Origin: Paraburkholderia caffeinilytica | GTDB taxonomy: Bacteria > Pseudomonadota > Gammaproteobacteria > Burkholderiales > Burkholderiaceae | Length of the DNA stretch: 64,000 bases | Reading direction: 5' to 3' | Assembly: GCF_003368325.1 (NCBI RefSeq) | Contig: NZ_CP031467.1 | Span: 62,001 to 126,000 of the forward strand | Shown here: positions 63,461 to 64,000 of the stretch, in pieces | How the letters are laid out: every line of letters starts with the position of its first letter | Position numbering within the stretch: position 1 is the first letter of the stretch | The notes under the pieces: model-generated | The model's database searches: none | Told to the model about the DNA's origin: nothing | The model's input: only the letters and a program-made list of their open reading frames with translations | Made by a program: the position numbers and the translations under genes

Positions 63461-64000
63461 CTAGTCGCGCACGCCGCTTTGCTTCCTGAAGGCATCCAGA
63501 ATGCGCCGCTCCAGCGCGTTATAGTCGCGGCCGAAGTGATGATCGCCCGACGTACGAATCACCTCGACGCCGGTTTTGGCCAGCGCCGGACACAAGGTGT
63601 CCTTCTCGTCTTCACCGTAGAAGCACTGCACGATCGCGGGCGGCACACGCGCGAATTCGGGCTGCACCTTCAAGGCCTTGTCGCTCGCCGGCATACCGAG
63701 CCAGCCGCCGACACGGATCTGGAAATCGGCGTCGGGCGCGAAGCCAAGCAGCGCAATCAGCGACACTTTCGCGCGCAGCGCCTCGGGCAGGCGGTTATAG
63801 GCGAACGGCATCACATCGGCGCCGAACGAATAGCCGACGAGCGCAATATGCTCCGCATGCCAGCGCGCCCCGTACGTCTGCATCACGCGCGCGAGATCGC
63901 GGCTCGTTTGCGCCGGCGTCTTTTCGCTCCAGAAATAGCGGAGACTGTCGATGCCGATCACGGAGACACCGTCTTTCTGCAAGGCGAGCGAGATGGTCTT
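63461..64000 (-). CDS. VirJ/AcvB-family hydrolase-like protein, C-terminal part (5' end outside window)
   Basis: The frame is open to the right edge, so the gene is cut at its 5' end; about 180 residues are visible. Motifs are GIDSLRYFW, then the serine-hydrolase-like GYSFGADVMPFAYN, and SGDHHFGRDY near the end, all typical of the VirJ/AcvB virulence-factor family. These periplasmic proteins have been tied to aminoacyl-phosphatidylglycerol hydrolysis and to virulence in Agrobacterium. The reported role here is inferred from the family. Confidence 0.82.
   Translation of the reverse strand, partial: KTISLALQKDGVSVIGIDSLRYFWSEKTPAQTSRDLARVMQTYGARWHAEHIALVGYSFGADVMPFAYNRLPEALRAKVSLIALLGFAPDADFQIRVGGWLGMPASDKALKVQPEFARVPPAIVQCFYGEDEKDTLCPALAKTGVEVIRTSGDHHFGRDYNALERRILDAFRKQSGVRD

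Overview
The window reads as a high-GC betaproteobacterial chromosome, most like Paraburkholderia (Burkholderiaceae). Supporting signs are the GC-rich codon use, the hopanoid tailoring genes hpnJ/hpnI/hpnK, a catechol ortho-cleavage operon beside an indole-3-acetate (iac) catabolic cluster arranged in a Paraburkholderia-like way, and a long interspersed inverted repeat. The genus is inferred from gene content; no database was searched. I saw no rRNA, tRNA, CRISPR array, prophage or complete insertion sequence.

Layout. 1-3.4 kb: 3' part of an Hsp70-like gene, a GAF-GGDEF diguanylate cyclase and a broken phosphodiesterase gene. 3.6-6.8 kb: 2-aminoethylphosphonate degradation (phnX, phnW) with a divergent LysR regulator. 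6.8-9.9 kb: a short-chain dehydrogenase, a possible 31-residue membrane peptide, a TauE/SafE exporter, and a LysR gene whose 3' end appears frameshifted into an 8-bp tandem repeat. 10.0-26.3 kb: an auxin-degradation island. It holds iacF, the catBAC operon with divergent catR, a LysR regulator divergent from iacC-iacD-MFS transporter, a cytosolic PAS sensor kinase, iacA-iacB-iacI-iacH-iacE, a FixJ-type response regulator and the flavin reductase iacG. Together these would oxidise indole-3-acetate to catechol and send catechol to the beta-ketoadipate pathway.

26.4-30.7 kb: a probable copper set (DUF2946 protein, outer-membrane protein, CopC), a membrane-anchored TAXI protein and a ProQ/FinO protein. 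30.8-38.6 kb: an OmpR-type two-component system divergent from an RND efflux operon. Between them lies a striking array of ten 11-bp half-sites. 38.6-39.6 kb: a long inverted repeat. 39.6-48.6 kb: two hopanoid-modification gene groups around a second OmpR-type two-component system. A PmrA-like box is repeated identically upstream of that system and of hpnJ.

48.8-64 kb: a sulfonate/nitrate-type ABC transporter, a cold-shock protein, an aldehyde dehydrogenase, a GNAT acetyltransferase, kdgT followed by remnants of an IclR regulator and a TauD-like dioxygenase, a cytochrome b561, small secreted histidine-rich proteins, pobA with a TetR regulator, ilvA, and the 3' part of a virJ/acvB-like gene running off the right edge.
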